A stretch of DNA of 29,657 nt, taken from NCBI GenBank assembly GCA_003427395.1, contig BFEA01000286.1:971469-1001125 (forward strand), given 5' to 3'. This DNA comes from Chara braunii. Its lineage: Eukaryota > Streptophyta > Charophyceae > Charales > Characeae. The notes under the pieces were generated by a model. That model saw nothing but the letters and a program-made list of their open reading frames with translations, did no database searches and had not been told where the DNA came from. Below are positions 19,609 to 29,621 of this stretch, in pieces. Each line of letters begins with the position of its first letter. The first letter of the stretch is position 1. Made by a program: the position numbers and the translations under genes.

Positions 19609-20790
19609 GAACAATGAGCACGCTCGTCCTTACTATTTGAATTAGTTGGTCGGATGGTGGTCCTAAGCTTCGAATTTAAGGTCCTTATCCAGGACATTCA
19701 AGGTTCCAACTCTACACAAAAAAAAAAAATCCTATGCGTTGAGCATTTACACGTTGCCCATCATGACACCCTGCCTAAAAGTCAGAAGCGCAGCAAGGGA
19801 TGAACGACTCATCTTTCAGTTGTTCAATATCATGAAGGAGATTTCCCTCGTGATATTTCATCTTAGACACTTGAGTGTCATACGCAACTCGAAAGCCCTC
19901 TGAAGGTCGAGCGACTGTGGGTAACGCGTGAAGTGTCGTCATGACTACTGGTCGCGAGAGTTCGCATAACTGAATACTGTAGTTTTTCTCGTACCCACGT
20001 TCCTCTTAAGCATTCTGTGCGCAAACTAAACATGAAATCTCACACTAAATAAGTTAGGGGTCACACGCTCACAAAGGGGACGACGCACAACTTGGTCATT
20101 TCCCTTGCATACGACTATATTGTCAATGCACGCACGTGTTTTACATAGGTCAGGTCTATGAACGTTTACACGATTGCGTGTGCATGACAATTTAAATTTT
20201 TCTTGTTTACAGTTATCTTGGTGGAACGGTAAGGTTCCAGGTATAAGGGTTGACGCGTTGCTGGTAGTGCGTCAGACAACTTGCCACCACTAAAAAACTC
20301 CTTTTGCCCTCAGTGTCATCCTACCCTATCGTTCTTGGGGCATAAAAGTGTGCGGAAGATAGCAGTGTGTGTGTGCAGTTCTTTTTTCCTCTCGCTAAAG
20401 GATTGACCCTTTTAGTGCGCGTCAGCCAACACCTGAGCGTCGAATGTGATCCCATGATTCATATAGGATCGCATCCTTATGAGCACCATATAATACTCCA
20501 TCATTGTGACTATTCGCATATTCACACATGGCTAGTCAATATGATTGAGCCCTGTGAAGTAACGTCCTATTTATGCGAAGTTTTGTGTGTGACGTCCATG
20601 CATTCAGGTCCTAGAACAGTTACGGGACGAGCGAAAAAAGGGTTAGGAGCGATATTGCAAGTAGGAATGAGTATCTGTTGGAAAGTGTATCGCGTGGTTA
20701 GAATCACCGTCCTAGTCGACCGACAGAGTATCTCGTTCGAGAGATCATCAACTCGGGCGACGATTCGCACCCGAGTTTGATCCAGGCGTT
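19609..20790. other. No recognised gene; small tandem hairpins
   Basis: Unrecognised DNA. ATATCA/TGATAT (19827-19856) is followed by GACACT/AGTGTC (19866-19879). TTTCCCTCGTGATATTT here is nearly repeated at 22374-22389. A strong hairpin at 20746-20780, ATCA-ACTCGGG with CCCGAGTTTGAT, lies just before module copy C. A 137-codon frame at 20367-20780 has no domain I recognise. Confidence 0.5.
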
Positions 20791-21030
20791 AACCGCATGT
20801 ACCCACCATGCTATAACAAACGAGAAATGCCCTCGTCTGCGCCACCTCTGCGATTGCAGACGAAAAAACTTTACGCGTGGTTCGGTAGCTCGACGGGGAT
20901 ACGCCAACCCAAGGGATGGTGACAACTCCCACGGGTGGAGGTAAGTTGTACCTCGTGTGGCCCTATCCTGTCTTAGGGGCTCGCGAAAAGTAAGGATGAC
21001 GCACTTGGTCGGAGCAGCAAAACGCTCTGA
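20791..21030 (+). repeat. Terminal module, copy C (detached from the long repeat)
   Basis: It shares with copies A and B, in order, ACCGCATGTACC, ATGCCCTCGTC, CCACCTCTGCGA, GGTAGCTCGACGGGGATACG, TGGTGACAACTCCC, GGAGGTAAGTTGTACCTCG and a GACGCAC-GGTCGGAG end. None of the hairpin array lies upstream, so the module can exist independently. Confidence 0.65.
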
Positions 21031-21159
21031 GCGACAAGGTCTGCAAAAATTATGGGTTACCAGGCCGGGACGGTTCCCCTGTGGAATCGATGCGCTCGAC
21101 ACCAAGCCTCGACCTTGAGATATAATCCTCATACTAACTGAGTCCCAGACAATTCAAAG

Positions 21160-21250
21160 TTGCAGGATTTGACTCATCTGCTTCCAATGGGGTTAAATAT
21201 CGGGTTTGCATTTCGACACTTTAGGAGTATACCAACTGAGCTAGGCTCGT
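21160..21250 (-). pseudogene. tRNA-like sequence (A and B box vestiges)
   Basis: On the minus strand TAGCTCAGTTGG (21232-21243) is a perfect A box/D-arm, and GAGTCAAATCCTGC (about 21160-21173) resembles a B box/T-arm (GGTTCAAATCC). The distance is longer than in a normal tRNA, and I cannot draw a standard anticodon stem with a 7-base loop and U33. A tRNA-derived SINE head or tRNA pseudogene is more likely than a tRNA gene. The 10 bases upstream on the minus strand are shared with 28743-28764. Confidence 0.4.
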
Positions 21251-21780
21251 TGGTCTTATGAACGGTCCCAAACCAGCACCGGTACCGGTCAGGTTTCAAA
21301 AATGAAACTCTAGATTAATCAATAAATAAAAATAAAGTAAAGAAAGAGATTGGGACTACAGAAATGAGTGGAAGGGACTGTTGAAACCTCCCGTCCCCCC
21401 AACCAGGACCACGATCGGGACCCTCGCCCCCTCGGTTTTGTTCAAGATGCTTCATTGATCTTTCATCGCTGGTCGCCAGCCTCGATCCCCGTACCTCGAT
21501 ATTGAAAGTTCAATGTCATAACCTATAGGGCTAAACCCAAGTCTGACCTTAGCATGTATAAAACTTCATATAAGCGGTTGCTGCATCATATGGGGGCCTG
21601 CAAAAATGTACCAAGGTCACGCCTTGGCCTACCGGTCGAACCCATGGCTGTTGAGCTTCTACACCTTATGTGCAGAAGGTATGGTTCAAGCCCCCCTCCT
21701 CCTTGCACACCACTTATCACGTAACAGGTCACACTATCGTGCACATCGAACCAGATGCGCATCTAAAGCGCGACGCGCCC

Positions 21781-22070
21781 GAGGATCCTCTTTGTCGTGT
21801 CACGCAGGATGCGGGAACCGTTCGGCTTGGACATGCAACGCGCGACAATGATACTCTGGCCGGGTGCGCCAACTATACTTCCCACGGCTCCCTGCAACAG
21901 AACAGGATGTCGAGGGGTATAACCTACCTCCACCTAAAGAGTTGTCACCATTTTTAGGGGGGCGTATCCATGCCGAGCTACTGGTTCATATTGGGCAACT
22001 TTTACATATTGTGCACGATGTGAAACAGCCGAGGGCGTTTCGTTGTCATAGCAGCATAGGAAAGAAAGAC
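21781..22070 (-). repeat. Terminal module, copy D (inverted)
   Basis: Read on the minus strand it contains GCCCTCGGCTG, CAGTAGCTCGGC, GGATACGCCC, TGGTGACAACTC, GGAGGTAGGTTATACC, CATCCTGTTCTG, TTGGCGCAC and GTGACACGAC, matching copies A-C in order. It lies about 1 kb from copy C in the opposite direction. Confidence 0.65.
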
Positions 22071-22109
22071 ACAGTAGTTCGTCCATGCGGCGATAGTATG
22101 GGAAATGTG

Positions 22110-22595
22110 GCCTAGGGCGCATAACTCCTAGGCTCACTTGTTCTGACGTGGTCTACGTGGTTGGCCAGTAAGGCTGATAACCCATAACTCTCCTGTCGAT
22201 AGGGAGAAGTTATGCAAATATTATATATAGTTTGCGAATCCCTGTATTAGACAAATACTCACGATGGATCTCCTTATTAAGCAGTCGTACGATGCTTGTT
22301 TACCTGGGACCAAAGATGATCCTTAGGGTTTGGAACGATCCTTAGGGATCTACTGAGAGGCATCACGGGGAAGTTCCCTCGTGATGTTTAGATCCTCATC
22401 GCCATTCCGCCACTTGCCTGTGGCGATGGGTACCAGTCACCAGAAGCACCCTCTTCCTGGGGGTTTTCTAGTGGACCGACCTAAGGATCGGTTCTTCTAG
22501 TGATGGACTAGAGGTCCGACAACCGAATGCAAACGAGGATGCCTTTTCCCTTTGGACTATTGGGGTGCGCATGGAGCCTGAGGCTGACTGCGCAC
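22110..22595. other. Cluster of consecutive hairpins
   Basis: GCCTAGG/CCTAGGC (22110-22133), CATAACT-CTCC with GGAG-AGTTATG (22183-22214), CATCACGGG/CCC-CGTGATG (22361-22386), CATCGCCA/TGGCGATG (22397-22428), CAC-AGAA-ACCC with GGGT-TTCT-GTG (22438-22473), TCTAG/CTAGA (22496-22512), and GTGCGCA-AGCCT with AGGCT-TGCGCAC (22565-22595). Four of these are nearly back to back between 22361 and 22512. No coding frame spans them. Confidence 0.7.
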
Positions 22596-23584
22596 TCTTG
22601 ATTTGATCATATCCCCCCCTTTTTCATGATTATCCTATGATACCGACCAAACCCCATTTTACTTTATGCCCTCATTTCTCCTCCTAACTCCTTACCTTCA
22701 ATTTTAATTTGACTTGGGCTTTTCAAGGTTACCCCACACCCATGATTGCATAATGTTTAAGAATAGTTACCGAGGGATGTTCGGTCAGATGCTCTCTCGC
22801 CAAAATTAACAAAACACAAGTCCACTCTCGCGCCTGCATCCCAACACAAGAAACCAAACAAACATGCCATGCCCTAAAGGGTCAACCTTTTCTCTTCAAC
22901 CATTGTCCCAAACACCCTTGGACCGTTGATGTTCTCACTCTATCCTTCCTAGCACAGCGACCCGATCCTTAGGTGGACATATCGAAAGGACCTTTTCGAC
23001 AACACAAGGACCTTTCAGACGGAGTTATGGCACGAGGGGTGGTACCTTATCAGGGTAAGGCCCGATATAGGGTAAGGTATCAAGGTGAAGGAGGTAGAGT
23101 CGATATACCGACCTTTTATCTAGCGATAGCAGAAGTTGAAGTCCGGTCGAACTCCTCTTCGAAGTCACATTGTCGAATATCCTGTTACACAAGGTAGACA
23201 AACAATAGAGCACATGGCTCTGGTTTTAACTTTATGGTCCTATCACACCCCAATCCTCATGTCTTCTCCACCTCCCTTGACTTGATACTCTTTCACTTTA
23301 GCTTCTTGCCTTCCCCTATCATCGGGCACCTAGCCCATGCGGTAGCTCTGCATTTCCTGCCCTTCCTCCTTCACTCACCCCCTCCTCCAATATAGTCATA
23401 ATAGTTGCTCAGTAATTGAGCTACGCCACCTAAAGTTAATCAGGGTCTTTAAATATCCCTTTTAGACTCGGGTCGAGTGAAGTTGCTCATCGCTTGGTTC
23501 CCAAGACTTTGACCTTTTGTGTCAATCGGATGACTCATAGCTCTTCCTCACCACTTTCAGCCTTCAAACGTAAGCCCATTCCTT
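22596..23584. other. No recognised gene; C-rich DNA
   Basis: C-rich plus strand. A hairpin, TACCTTA/TAAGGTA, lies at 23043-23079. Words such as AAGGACCTTT repeat at about 22988 and 23007. The last part (23540-23584) may be further decayed units of the minisatellite that follows. Confidence 0.5.
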
Positions 23585-23777
23585 TACTTAGTTGCTAGCG
23601 ATTTCCTTTTTGTCTCAGGCGTTGACGGTCACCCTTATGTTCCAAGGAGTTAATGGTCTTCCCTCTGCCCAAGGCGTCGGCGACGACCTTTTTGTCCACT
23701 GATTTTTGCAGCCACCCTTTTCTCCTTGGCATTGGCGACGACCCTTCTGCTATGGGACCTTTGCAGTTATCCTCCTG
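23585..23777 (+). repeat. Fossil 27-28 bp minisatellite, block 1
   Basis: Seven consecutive units of 27 or 28 bp: 23585-23612, 23613-23640, 23641-23667, 23668-23694, 23695-23722, 23723-23749 and 23750-23777. Each starts TCC/CCC-like, contains AAGGCGTTGGCGACGA or a derivative in the middle, and ends CCCTTCTG or similar. Register is kept although units have diverged strongly. Stops occur in all frames, so it is not a nine-residue protein repeat. Confidence 0.8.
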
Positions 23778-24091
23778 TCTTGAGAGACGTTAAGGAACCC
23801 TCCCCTCTTATGTCTACCTTCGAACCCTAAAGAATAATCCGGTGGTCGACACACAACCGACTGTCAACTATACAAGGATACCTGCGAGTGTCCTTATTTG
23901 AGGAAACAACTGAGTTGTGTGCGTCACTAATGCTTGCATCGTCTTCACATGTTAACTGACACTTGGGGAGCTGGCCTCCCAGGTTTAGTCCTATTATGAT
24001 TGACTATGACATTTAACTTAACCCGCAACGTCTCTCCACCGACACAATCTTAGGTATGTGACTCACGTTTAGTCCCCTCCATTTTCTTTTG

Positions 24092-24260
24092 ACTTGCAAA
24101 GGGTTACCCCTCGACCCATAGGCTTCGGCGACCCTTCTTATCCTAGCCCTGACTCTATTCCTCATTGTCTAACTCTTTCATCAAATCACCCTTCTACCCC
24201 AAGCTTGGCAGTTACCCTTCCAGCCAGGCATCAATGGTAACCCCTCTGGTTGAGGCAGGT
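24092..24260 (+). repeat. Fossil 27-28 bp minisatellite, block 2
   Basis: The same unit type continues after a gap of about 310 bp. GGCTTCGGCGACCCTTCTTA (24121), CTTGGCAGTTACCCTTCC (24203) and GGCATCAATGGTAACCCCTC (24227) are spaced by about 27 bp or multiples of it. Units between them are barely recognisable. Confidence 0.65.
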
Positions 24261-26199
24261 AAACAACGACTCTGAGATAGAAGAAAGGGAGCTAGCAGTA
24301 CTAAGGTGAAATCAGACTGAGATACCAAAACCGGGCTGCATCGGTCGAACAGAACATTTTATACTACTGATAACAACATCCCTTGTTAGCAAGGCACAAC
24401 GTGCCCTTGCTAAGAAAACAAAGTCTGCTCTCTGATGAGAACAACACGGTCTGCTCCCAGTAATAAAGAAAAAATTATGTTACTAAGAAAAACAATTTAT
24501 ATAGCTGAGAGGACAGCTTGTACTACAACTGCCCCTTCCTCTCAAGTATCTTTTCTTCCCTATCTGCTCCCTATGTAGGCTCTCCCTCCTACTTTGTTTT
24601 TCTATTCTTGCCCAACTTAATACGACAAATCCTATTGACCTCTCTTGGCAACAATCAGTCCATGTTGGTTTAGTACCCATCAGTCGCACCCTAGCCAGTC
24701 AAGTCCACTGCAACATCAGTGCAGCCAGCTACAGTTTCAATCCCAGTGGTAACAGTTCAAGCAGTTGTAGCCTCAGTTGTTGCGGCAGTAGCAGCACCTA
24801 TCCTCAGTCGTGTGGCACCTGTGGCTTAGTCAATGGCTGGTCGTTGGTCATTGAGTGTTTTCCCCACTAGTATTCTAGGTGTTGTGGCCTCAATGCAATC
24901 GTTGCTTTTACAGGTCCTTCCAACAACGAATGTCCCTTGTAGTTCGCATATACCTAGACCGGCAAGCATCTTCAGGCAGGCACCCCGGACATCAACTTGA
25001 AGCACACACGTATGCACACATGGACGTAATAGGAGTCCCAACGAGTCATACTTTCCAATAGCATCACTCATAAACCAGCAGTGTCCTCAACCCATATTTC
25101 AGCAGGATCTTGCCAATAATAGTTTTTGTTAATGACTAAAATAATATTAACATAAAGAGTACAGAAAATATCAAGTCACTTTTGCATGGAGGCTGTTTTT
25201 TCGGCCTGCTACACTTACCCGAGATTACTTACGCACAGGAACTGGGTAAAATAACCGGATTTGCTCAATTCAAAATAGCGTGCGCACTCGAGCAGAAAAT
25301 ATCAAGTCCCTAACCTTTGACTTACTTCATATCCCGGATCCTACTTATCTCAACCATCCGCCCTGGGGTAGGTTTCTACTCCTTCCTTCCGTCCCCACAC
25401 ATGTTGTTAGTGTTCCCTCTGCGATTTGAGCAAGCAAGCTCGGGCACCCCCCCCTTGTACTTCTCCCTCGTCTGAGTCCCTTCTTCTCTTCTCACACACC
25501 CCAGGGCCCTCACTGTGATCAGACTCTCTTCAAAGTAGGGAAGGGGAACAACGAAGGCCTGGGCCTAGCGGCCTGTGAACCCTAGGTACGGTCGTGGAGC
25601 TCTTGCGTTCGTATATACAGCCATAGTTGCACCTATCCAAACCTGTTGGGCACCTCTAACTACAACAATCCCCACTCACTCAGTCCTGAGTTCGTTGCGT
25701 CTCGCACGGACCCCGACGTACTTAGCCATAGTGCCGACCAGGACCCAAGTGCATCTGGCCACACCTCCTTTACAAATAAGAAAGGAAATAACTCAATCTA
25801 CGGGAAGTAGATAAATAAATGAATAGAACTAAGATGAACAGATTTCAGGTCAGTCCGCACCGCTCGCTCCACTTGCCAAGAATGACATTTCAAAGTAAGC
25901 GTCTTTGTTCCCTTCCAATCTCCCCTTTCTCTTCTCTCCATGTTTACTGCCTTTTCGGCCCAATACCATCACATTGGAATATGCCAATGGTGTTCAGGGG
26001 ACAATGGCCTATTGACAAAATAAGTGTGCAGCCCCCTTTTCCCCTTAGACAGGAACAAGAGCTATGAGTAGTCAAAGGAAAATAGAGACACAAACGAGAG
26101 TAGGGACCACTCTCAGGTCGGCATGCGGTATGACTCAGGCTTAATATTGGTACTTAGTGCTCGGGCCAAATAATATTGCAGGTGCATAGAGCGCCCGTC
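24261..26199. other. No recognised gene
   Basis: GCAGTTGTAGC-like words repeat at about 24690-24830, giving an Ala/Val-rich open stretch (24691-24828) closed by TAG and continuing open to about 25000. There is no recognisable domain or start codon. C-rich DNA fills 25330-26000 with short overlapping frames only. I do not annotate a gene. Confidence 0.45.
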
Positions 26200-26318
26200 G
26201 ATGTAACACTGAGTCTTCCGAGGAGGGCACCCATCCCAGTATTATTTTGATCCAACGATACTTGGTTTCTGAGTTCGGATGGGACTAGGCACAACATCAG
26301 AAGTAACTTCCTTACTCA
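26200..26318 (-). pseudogene. 5S rRNA-like sequence, probably degenerate
   Basis: Read on the minus strand, TCCCATCCGAACTCAGAA is followed by AATACTGGGATGGGTG, CCTCC, GGAAG and GTGTTACATC. This reproduces the order and spacing of a eukaryotic 5S rRNA: the CCCATC-GAACTC loop region, the TACT-GGATGGGTGACC helix and box C, then the CCTCC-GGAAG and GTGTTGCACCC 3' end. The internal promoter box A, normally AGTTAAGC, reads AACCAAGT, and the 5' arm (26300-26318) matches poorly. No T-run terminator follows on the minus strand. It is probably a pseudogene or 5S-derived SINE head, though a divergent functional copy cannot be excluded. 5S rRNA is a component of the 60S ribosomal subunit, transcribed by RNA polymerase III. 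Confidence 0.8.
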
Positions 26319-26324
26319 TAGAGT

Positions 26325-26735
26325 CTTTCTCCTCTTCTTTCCCACTAGCTTTCCTCCCATCTCTTGTTCTTCTTTTTGCTCCTCTCGCCTTCTTCTTTTA
26401 CTTCTCCTTCTTCCTTTCTCACCACCTCCCGTTCTTGTTTGTCTGGTCCCTGCCCCACTCATGCTTCCTACTCGTTCGTTCAGCTCCTATTCCGCTTACC
26501 TTTCAAACAGGGCACACCCATAACCAAATTTGGTGAGTCATACGAGTTCTCCCCCTTGCCTTACCATTCTCTTCTTCTCCACCACTCTTCTCATCCTTCC
26601 TCCCCTTTCGCCCATCCCCTTTTTTGTCGTCCCTCGCTTTTCTTTTTTTTCTTCTTTTCCTCCTTCTCCTCCTTCAAGTTCTCCTCCTTCTCCTTCTTCT
26701 CCTCACCCCCTCCCTCCTCCATACTAGCCTGCCTC
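26325..26735 (+). repeat. Pyrimidine-rich strand
   Basis: Some 400 bp dominated by C and T (CTTCTTC, CTCCTTC words), ending in nearly pure CTT/CTC at about 26640-26720. Open frames of 65-127 codons here are Ser/Phe/Leu/Pro composition artefacts. It begins just past the 5S-like sequence. Confidence 0.85.
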
Positions 26736-27025
26736 TTTAGACTGTAGTGGAATCCCTAAGCACGTAATTCAACAACGATCTGTTGCTACGAAGTTGAACT
26801 TCGCTCTCTTCTCCCCTCCCTGCCACCCCTGTTTACCTTTTCTTCCTCCTCTTCGTCAGCCTCCACTCCTTCCCTGTCAGGTGATCTCGTAGCACCCTCA
26901 TTTTATAATGGATATGCCCGCAAATAGAAGGTAGATGCATTCGTAGGGAAAAGCGAAGAGAACCAATCGTGAATAATAATAATAACATAAAATTGATAAT
27001 GATGGTAACGATAAATAATAATAGC

Positions 27026-27081
<56 letters not shown>
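27026..27081. repeat. AAT trinucleotide microsatellite
   Basis: About 18 pure AAT units, with imperfect AAT/AAC units to the left from 26968. Poly-Asn and poly-Ile frames are artefacts. Confidence 0.97.
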
Positions 27082-28200
27082 GAGTGATAAGGAATTGGGT
27101 GGATATATACATAACTACCTTTCCAGCTTGATACAACTACGAAAGGTTGTTTTCAACGTGGAATGGTTGGTCTGCCACGCATGTGGTTCAAGCCACCTTG
27201 TCTGTTCCTTCCTCCTTCCGCCTGCTGTCTCCCCACCCCATTCCAATACCTCCCTCTTTTCTTCTTGATATTCCCCTTCAACAACCACCTTCTACTTTTT
27301 CATAGTTTCCCCTCAATATCTTTTACCCTGCTGGTCTGCATGCATATGACCTCGACAATTGGTCATATTACGATAAAACAAACAAATGATAAATAATCAT
27401 AATACTAATACTGGCGAAGAGAGTAATCTGGAAAATAATAAAAGGAACACAAACAATACGAATACGAGGGGTGACAGCAAAATAACGAACGTGCACAAAC
27501 CATCTTCCCCGTCCGATTCAGTCGCGGCTAATAAACACGTATCTCAAAAAAAAAACTGCTATCAGGATTGCGGTACGTATCTAAAACATGATGAGTGACA
27601 ACCTCTCACTATGATCGTAATGCACCGACGTGGCAGGCTTCGACTTTATCCTACTACTAGTCTGACGTATAAAATGAAGGTGAATTTTCCCCTGGAACAT
27701 GGGTACGTACATTGTCATGTTTTATTTTATTATTTATTTATCATTCTCCCCCCTTGCATGTAGCAGGGGTTTGACGTCCAAATTTACCTTCCCTCTTCCT
27801 TGCTACTAACCTCTGGTGTAGATTGACGACGTCCTTGGTCGTTGAATTACCTTACTCCCCTCACGGCCACGTACTCCTGTGAATCGTCGTACCTGGTCCC
27901 CAACTGGCCCAGGTTCATCTTTTGCATGCCCGTCTCTTTTCCTCCAAGACTCGTAGCCCAGATCCGGACCTTTGGAGTGGCCTGATCACAACCTTCCTAC
28001 CCCTTCTCTTTCGCCTCCATACCTCATACCTTATTGTAACTCTCTTCAACGCTCATTCCAACAGTCTGGCGGCATCCCATTCACAGTGAAATATGAGCGG
28101 CTAGCTGCTACTTATACTCTTTTTAATTGGTTGACTCCCTAGTGCTATATTTGAGGGGCTACTCTGTCTAGTCACGACCGGTTCAGGCAACGAGGGTGGG
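27082..28200. other. No recognised gene
   Basis: C/T-biased DNA with short open frames only. An Asn-rich 70-codon frame (27386-27598) follows the AAT tract and resembles its decayed continuation. I see no RNA gene, LTR or long inverted repeat. Confidence 0.5.
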
Positions 28201-28210
28201 GATGTGGAAG

Positions 28211-28375
28211 TGACGTCACGCCTCGCCAACCCCTGTCCTCACATCAGGGCCATATACATCCTGTCTTTCCATGTGTGAGGTCAACATCTACTTATGTGAC
28301 GTCGGCGTCTCTTCACCATCCTCCCTTGTCATTTTTTCCGTATGAGGTGGCGTCAGCAATCCTCAAATGACGTCA
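28211..28375. promoter_or_regulatory. Cluster of TGACGTC(A) bZIP-type motifs
   Basis: The 8-bp palindrome TGACGTCA occurs at 28211-28218 and 28368-28375, and TGACGTC at 28297-28303. TGACGTCA is the classic core bound by TGA/CREB-type bZIP factors. No gene is visible downstream, so a promoter role is only a possibility. Confidence 0.25.
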
Positions 28376-28739
28376 TGCTGTGGTCACAAGTCTTTGTCCT
28401 CTCATTTCTTTTTCTTTCTCACTCGTGTGCATACCCCCTCTTTTGTAGCTCAAGTTCATGCACCCAAGCAACGTCAAACACGGCCAGTCAATCCCACTAT
28501 GTCCTCCACAATGGGTTCCCCTATGGGCCGACAACCCAATTATGTCTCCAAGAATCATGGATCTGTTCCGGTTCTCAAGGGTCAAAACCCGTATCATTGG
28601 TCCAAAGGTTAAAGTCATAGCAGCGTCCCTGAGATACCCCGTGGACTCGGCCAACTCCAAGTTATCAACACTTATTTACTCTGGTGGTCTGATCGTATTT
28701 GGCTTCGGACTTGGCCTGTTATTTCAACAGTTCGCGGGT
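28376..28739. other. No firm gene; weak gag-like peptide
   Basis: A plus-strand frame ends at about 28610 with VPVLKGQNPYHWSKG then a stop. This loosely recalls the L-G-NY--W motif at the start of Ty1/Copia gag proteins. The frame has no other support and the adjacent DNA shows no LTR. Confidence 0.2.
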
Positions 28740-28742
28740 GTG

Positions 28743-28764
28743 CCAACTGAGCTGGGCCCGTCGG
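28743..28764 (-). other. A-box-like motif shared with 21232-21253
   Basis: On the minus strand CAGCTCAGTTGG plus ten upstream bases match the tRNA-like sequence at 21232-21253, with four differences, all transitions. A weak B-box-like GATCAGACC lies about 47 bp past the A box (around 28687-28695). Possibly the same tRNA-derived family. Confidence 0.3.
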
Positions 28765-28855
28765 TCGTGGTCAATTGGGCCAGGCATGTTGACGTTGTTG
28801 TAAACTCTAGTGAATCAACCCAAAATTTACCCTAAATGGGCTGGCTATGCACGGT

Positions 28856-28900
28856 CGTTGGCCAAACCAGGTCCATTTGCCTTTGGTCTGGCCACCAACG
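28856..28900. other. Hairpin, CGTTGG/CCAACG with inner stem
   Basis: CGTTGG (28856-28861) pairs with CCAACG (28895-28900). CCAAACC/GGTCTGG-like segments can extend the structure inside with a mismatch. Confidence 0.6.
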
Positions 28901-29084
28901 GGTTACACTGGCTTCTTTTAAATTCGAGCATCCATCGGTCCGCCCAACTGTCGGCCCCGCTTCCCCCGGCTGGACCGGTTTCTCCAACCGACAACCTCAC
29001 AACTCGCAGTTACCCCGTCGTCGAAAACTAACGACAACAGTCTGATGACCTTGTCGTACGACAATGATAATAGCAATAAGGTGA

Positions 29085-29245
29085 AAATAAAACAGATCCA
29101 AATAATAAAAATAAACAAAAGTATAAAAATAATTAAAAACTTTTTTTTTAAGTAAAAAAAAAAAAAGTAAAAAAAAAAAAAGCAATTGACGAATACTAAT
29201 TAAGACCGTCCATATGCTAGTTAAACAAAAAAAAAAAAAGGAGGG
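29085..29245. repeat. A-rich tract
   Basis: AAT-rich DNA followed by A-runs at about 29155-29166, 29170-29181 and 29226-29239. Low complexity. Confidence 0.85.
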
Positions 29246-29533
29246 TCTTTATGGCCAATCCAAGGAACGACCCCCCATGGTTGTATAGAGCGCATGGGAA
29301 AGTATCACTCTTAGCGTGATGGCGTGACGACTTGCCTTGACCCTCAAGCTTCCCGTCGACAGTCCGGTAATCCTCCCGAACCATATCGTCGATTGGGTGG
29401 CCCTAAATGTATTAATATGCGACCAGTCCGACAACGCTGCCGTCAATTTTGGCCTCCGCAAGTAGCCATTCTTTCCAAGGTTATGCCTCCACTATTTCCA
29501 CAGGCCAATAATATTATAATCAGGGTTGCCGGC

Positions 29534-29617
29534 GTTCGGGACGGGCCGAACACCCTAACCCAAACGCCCGAACGTTTGGGACCCCCTCTCGACGCGTTCG
29601 GACGTTGACCGAACGCG
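29534..29617. other. Three back-to-back hairpins
   Basis: GTTCGG/CCGAAC (29534-29551), CCCAAACG/CGTTTGGG (29559-29580) and CGCGTTCGG/CCGAACGCG (29593-29617). All stems are perfect, and the word GTTCGG/CCGAAC recurs in the first and third. Confidence 0.8.
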
Positions 29618-29621
29618 GAAC

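Noticed and set aside
20704-21132. 142-codon minus-strand frame, the longest in the window
   Set aside because: It runs through module copy C and a 12-bp-scale hairpin, shows no domain, and is not conserved in the other module copies.
24691-25000. Ala/Val-rich open stretch with a single TAG
   Set aside because: Explained by repeated GCAGTTGTAGC-like words. There is no start codon, domain or downstream structure.
26364-26747. 127-codon plus-strand frame rich in Ser, Phe, Pro
   Set aside because: It lies entirely in the pyrimidine tract, and two other frames are open over the same DNA.
28367-28612. Copia gag start
   Set aside because: Only a short L-G-N-W-like motif supports it. The frame stops within a few codons after it, and no LTR or primer-binding site is nearby.
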